Source of the DNA: Phocaeicola salanitronis DSM 18170
Lineage (GTDB): Bacteria; Bacteroidota; Bacteroidia; Bacteroidales; Bacteroidaceae
Reading direction: 5' to 3'
Assembly: GCF_000190575.1 (NCBI RefSeq)
Contig: NC_015164.1
Span: forward strand, 806,001-870,000
DNA: 64,000 bases
Shown here: positions 61,736-64,000 of the stretch, in pieces
Layout of the letters: every line of letters starts with the position of its first letter
How positions within the stretch are numbered: the first letter of the stretch is position 1
The notes under the pieces: model-generated
What the model saw: the letters and a program-made list of their open reading frames with translations, nothing else
What the model was told of the DNA's origin: nothing
The model's database searches: none
Position numbers and translations under genes: made by a program

Positions 61736-63088
61736 TTAACACATCTCCTTGCGAAGCATATCCAAACCTTCACGGACTATACGCTGAAGTTCCATCTTCG
61801 AAGAGCAGACAAATTCGCAAAGCGCGAAATCTTCGGGAGCCACCTCATAGATACCCAGTTCTTCCATCCGGTCAATATCACCGGCGATGATAGCCTTAAT
61901 CAGGTATTCCGGCAGAATGTCCATCGGAAACACCCTATCATATTCGTTGGACATAATCATGTGGCGTTCGCCTCCCTTTACACGGGCATCCAACACATAT
62001 TCTTTCTTCTTGCCCATCAGCCAGCTAAAGTAAGAACGGCTCACGCTGAAGTCATTCGTGCGGGGCATTATCCAGCCCAACATTTCGTGCACGTCATTTC
62101 CTTCGGGAATTACCGTCACTTGGGAATGGAAAGCGCCCAAGAAACCATTTGCCGGAATCTGCTTCCCGGTCAGGACGTTTCCGCTAATGTAACGCACTTC
62201 CCTCTCCTTATTAATATTACCGGCAAGCACATCGGTCAGCATCGCGCCCACCTTCAATTTGCAATATGCCGGCTTCTTCACTTCAGAACCCGTGATGGCA
62301 ACGGTACGGGTCAAATCCACCCTACCCGTATTCATCAGGCGGCCGATAAAGATAACCGCTTGCGGATCAACCGCCCATACGGTCTCGCCCTTATTTACCG
62401 GAGCGATGTGATTGATTTGCACACCGACATTGCCGGCAGGATGCGGGCCTTCGAATACGGTCAATGTAACGCCTTTCGCTTGAGTCAATGCCTTAGCCTG
62501 CTGGCTTGCGCTGATGCTGAGATACACGCCGGCTATCTTAGCCAAAGCATCCAGCCCGGTTTGGAAATTCGCTTCCTCGCCTTTCAACGCGAACTCAAAG
62601 TCAGGAGCCAACGGATTCGAATCGAAAGCAGACACAAAAATAGCCCGCGGCGCAATCGCCGGGTCGGCAATCACATCATACGGGCGTTGGCGGATGAACG
62701 CAAACAAACCTGCATTCAACAACAATTCTTTTACGGCAGTCCCATCCAGCTTGGCAACATCCTGCTTGCCAAACTCTTCATAATCCTGCTCGGAAGCTGC
62801 TTCTACCGTAATGCTCATCACTTTCCGGCGGGCACCGCGTTCCACACTCGTCACTACGCCACTTACTGGCGATACAAACTTCATCTCAGGATGATTCTTG
62901 TCGATAAACAAGGGCCCTCCCGCCATCACATATTCCTGTTCTTTCACAACCACTTTCGGAGTGACTCCGGTAAAGTCTTCAGGACATATCGCATAAAATC
63001 CCGGTTCTTTTACTTTTATCACCTCTTCGGCGGCTTTTCCCTTCAGGTTTATGTTCAGACCTTTACGTAATTTTATCAGATTAGCCAT
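61736..63088 (-). CDS. nqrA: Na+-translocating NADH:quinone reductase subunit A
   Basis: 450 residues, soluble quinone-site subunit and first gene of the operon. N-terminal block LIKLRKGLNINLKGKAAEEV, lipoyl-like part MKFVSPVSGVVTSVERGARR, and conserved AGNVGVQINHIAPVNKGETV. No membrane helix. The complex couples NADH oxidation to Na+ export and is the main respiratory entry in Bacteroides. A -7-like TAAATTTG (plus 63126-63133) lies 37 bp upstream without a well-spaced -33 box. Confidence 0.96.
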   Translation of the reverse strand: MANLIKLRKGLNINLKGKAAEEVIKVKEPGFYAICPEDFTGVTPKVVVKEQEYVMAGGPLFIDKNHPEMKFVSPVSGVVTSVERGARRKVMSITVEAASEQDYEEFGKQDVAKLDGTAVKELLLNAGLFAFIRQRPYDVIADPAIAPRAIFVSAFDSNPLAPDFEFALKGEEANFQTGLDALAKIAGVYLSISASQQAKALTQAKGVTLTVFEGPHPAGNVGVQINHIAPVNKGETVWAVDPQAVIFIGRLMNTGRVDLTRTVAITGSEVKKPAYCKLKVGAMLTDVLAGNINKEREVRYISGNVLTGKQIPANGFLGAFHSQVTVIPEGNDVHEMLGWIMPRTNDFSVSRSYFSWLMGKKKEYVLDARVKGGERHMIMSNEYDRVFPMDILPEYLIKAIIAGDIDRMEELGIYEVAPEDFALCEFVCSSKMELQRIVREGLDMLRKEMC

Positions 63089-63326
63089 GTTAGGTTATAA
63101 AAATGGTTTTTCATTATTCTGACCGCAAATTTAAAAAAAGATAAATACAAAGGAAAGCTCTGCGCACTATTAAAGAAAAATTTCCCTATTATTTCCCCCT
63201 TTCCTACCCTTCTATGTCAAGACCGTTTCAATTTTGCAATGTAAAGAATACAAAATGAATAGAAAAAGAACATTTATTTCCTTTCAAGCCTCACGCCCAA
63301 GCCTTCCCGTTCAGATATATGCAACC

Positions 63327-63524
63327 TTAGAAGCTGTTTTGAATTTCTCCAAAAAGTTTTTCTTGGCTTGATGTATCCGGTTTCGTGTGTGCTTTGGGCG
63401 ATTTTTTGGTCCTTTCCGCTCCTGTTCTTCGTCAGATAGCCCGCTATCTTCCTCATCACAGAAGCGAAAATGCCTCAAAAACTCATCCCAAATCATCGCA
63501 CGATAAATTCAAAACAGCTTCTTA
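63327..63524. mobile_element. MITE-like element related to family D (variant)
   Basis: 198 bp with 20-base terminal inverted repeats (ttagaagctgttttgaattt and its complement, one mismatch). It shares the cgtcagatagcccgctatc core with family D but has different ends and flanks. Its right end abuts the left end of D copy 4. A decayed relative is at 36868. Confidence 0.75.
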
Positions 63525-63700
63525 GAGCCTGTTTAAATTTTCCAATAAAGCAATATTCTATCAGGTTCTTTTGCGTTTGTTTCCGGTCTGTTTTCCCGGT
63601 TTTATTCGCCAGATAGCCCGTTATCCTCCTCATAAAGTCAGAAAACATCCTCGAAAACAATTCGCAAAATTAACCTGAGCAAAATTTTAACAGGCTCTTA
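63523..63700. mobile_element. MITE-like element, family D, copy 4
   Basis: 178 bp, tagagcctgtttaaatttt to aaaattttaacaggctctta. It overlaps the variant element by two bases, as if one had inserted at the end of the other. With it, it fills most of the 689-bp gap 63089-63777; the part 63140-63326 shows nothing. Confidence 0.8.
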
Positions 63701-63725
63701 ATTCGCATATGTCAGAGAAATGTCG

Positions 63726-63733
63726 TATGTTTG
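63726..63733 (+). promoter_or_regulatory. -7 box of the DUF418 gene
   Basis: TATGTTTG fits TAnnTTTG, 45 bp before the ATG and only 25 bp after the end of D copy 4, so any -33 box overlaps the element's end. Confidence 0.5.
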
Positions 63734-63777
63734 CAACTCTAATTTTTTTTACTAATTAACCAAACTTAAAGCGACAC

Positions 63778-64000
63778 ATGGGAAACGAACTTCTGCGTTC
63801 CAAGGAACGCATCTTGGCGGTTGACGCCCTCCGAGGATTTGCCGTAATGGGAATCATCCTCTTACATAACATTGAACACTTCAACTATTATTCTTTTCCG
63901 GAAGCCGGCTCTCCCCTGCTTTCCAGCCTCGACAAGCACCTGTGGGACATGCTTTTCTTCCTCTTTTCAGGAAAGGCATACGCTATCTTCGCCTTACTTT
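63778..64000 (+). CDS. DUF418-family membrane protein, partial (C-terminus beyond right edge)
   Basis: The first 74 codons are visible. RILAVDALRGFAVMGIILLH followed by NIEHFNYYSFP is the typical start of DUF418/YeiB-like multi-helix membrane proteins, related to the acyltransferase-3 fold. The second helix region LWDMLFFLFSGKAYAIFALL fits as well. Role unknown; some relatives are thought to modify or transport surface compounds. The gene is just downstream of two repeat elements that end about 75 bp before its start. Confidence 0.8.
   Translation, partial: MGNELLRSKERILAVDALRGFAVMGIILLHNIEHFNYYSFPEAGSPLLSSLDKHLWDMLFFLFSGKAYAIFALL

Overview
The window reads as a chromosomal segment of a gut-type Bacteroidales bacterium, probably Bacteroides, Phocaeicola or a close relative. 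Four things point there: a complete Na+-translocating NADH:quinone reductase operon; a one-protein hybrid two-component system with periplasmic propeller; DUF3078, DUF4293, DUF4924 and Bacteroidetes-type RpoZ and BamD genes; and repeated promoters of the Bacteroidetes form (TTTG or TTG, about 19-20 bases, TAnnTTTG) with weak ribosome binding sites. No rRNA, tRNA, CRISPR array, prophage or intact insertion sequence was recognised.

Layout. 1-5158 (minus strand): an iron- or cofactor-uptake locus with a TonB-dependent receptor that runs off the left edge, a FecCD/BtuC-type permease, a binding lipoprotein, an iron-sulfur flavoprotein-like reductase and a TSCPD-domain protein. 5417-10159 (plus): YitT-type membrane protein, Crp/Fnr regulator, miaA, lipid kinase, serS. 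10428-15050: a three-gene glycogen or alpha-glucan operon. 15227-21584: YebC-type regulator, pheT, crcB and a TrmH/SpoU methyltransferase, set in repeat-rich spacers. 22075-30391 (minus): a seven-gene YbhFSR-like ABC-2 export operon (TetR, TolC, HlyD-type adaptor, two ATPases, two permeases); two near-identical inverted repeats overlap the predicted start points of the tetR and tolC genes and look like its operators. 30483-36476: TRIC-type channel, DUF3078, pyrG, yidC. 37023-38095: a short DUF4157 gene and debris interrupted by repeats. 38185-42249 (minus): prfC, DUF4924, LysE-type exporter, AraC regulator. 42463-51548 (plus): purL, an orphan hybrid two-component regulator and a split chromate transporter. 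51734-57202: DUF4293, rpoZ and bamD (minus), uvrB, a secreted small protein, and a compact transcription unit with a 20-codon ORF. 57203-63088 (minus): nqrF to nqrA. 63778 to the edge: start of a DUF418 membrane protein.

The most unusual feature is the non-coding DNA. From about 15.9 to 30.4 kb, and again near 34.5, 37-38, 46.2 and 63.4 kb, spacers hold interspersed inverted-repeat elements, often nested. Outer arms such as aaacgcggattaacgcag enclose an element with tatagt...actata ends, which encloses a palindrome core (the gtcatgctgaacgaagtg, gtaggggcgtat or gtagagacgtca families). A separate MITE-like family of about 180 bp with 20-bp terminal inverted repeats (taagagcctgtttaaatttt) has four copies, a diverged relative and a decayed copy. 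Right after crcB lies an array of about nine small hairpins with a period near 33 bp. One repeat has supplied the last codons of an ABC ATPase gene.
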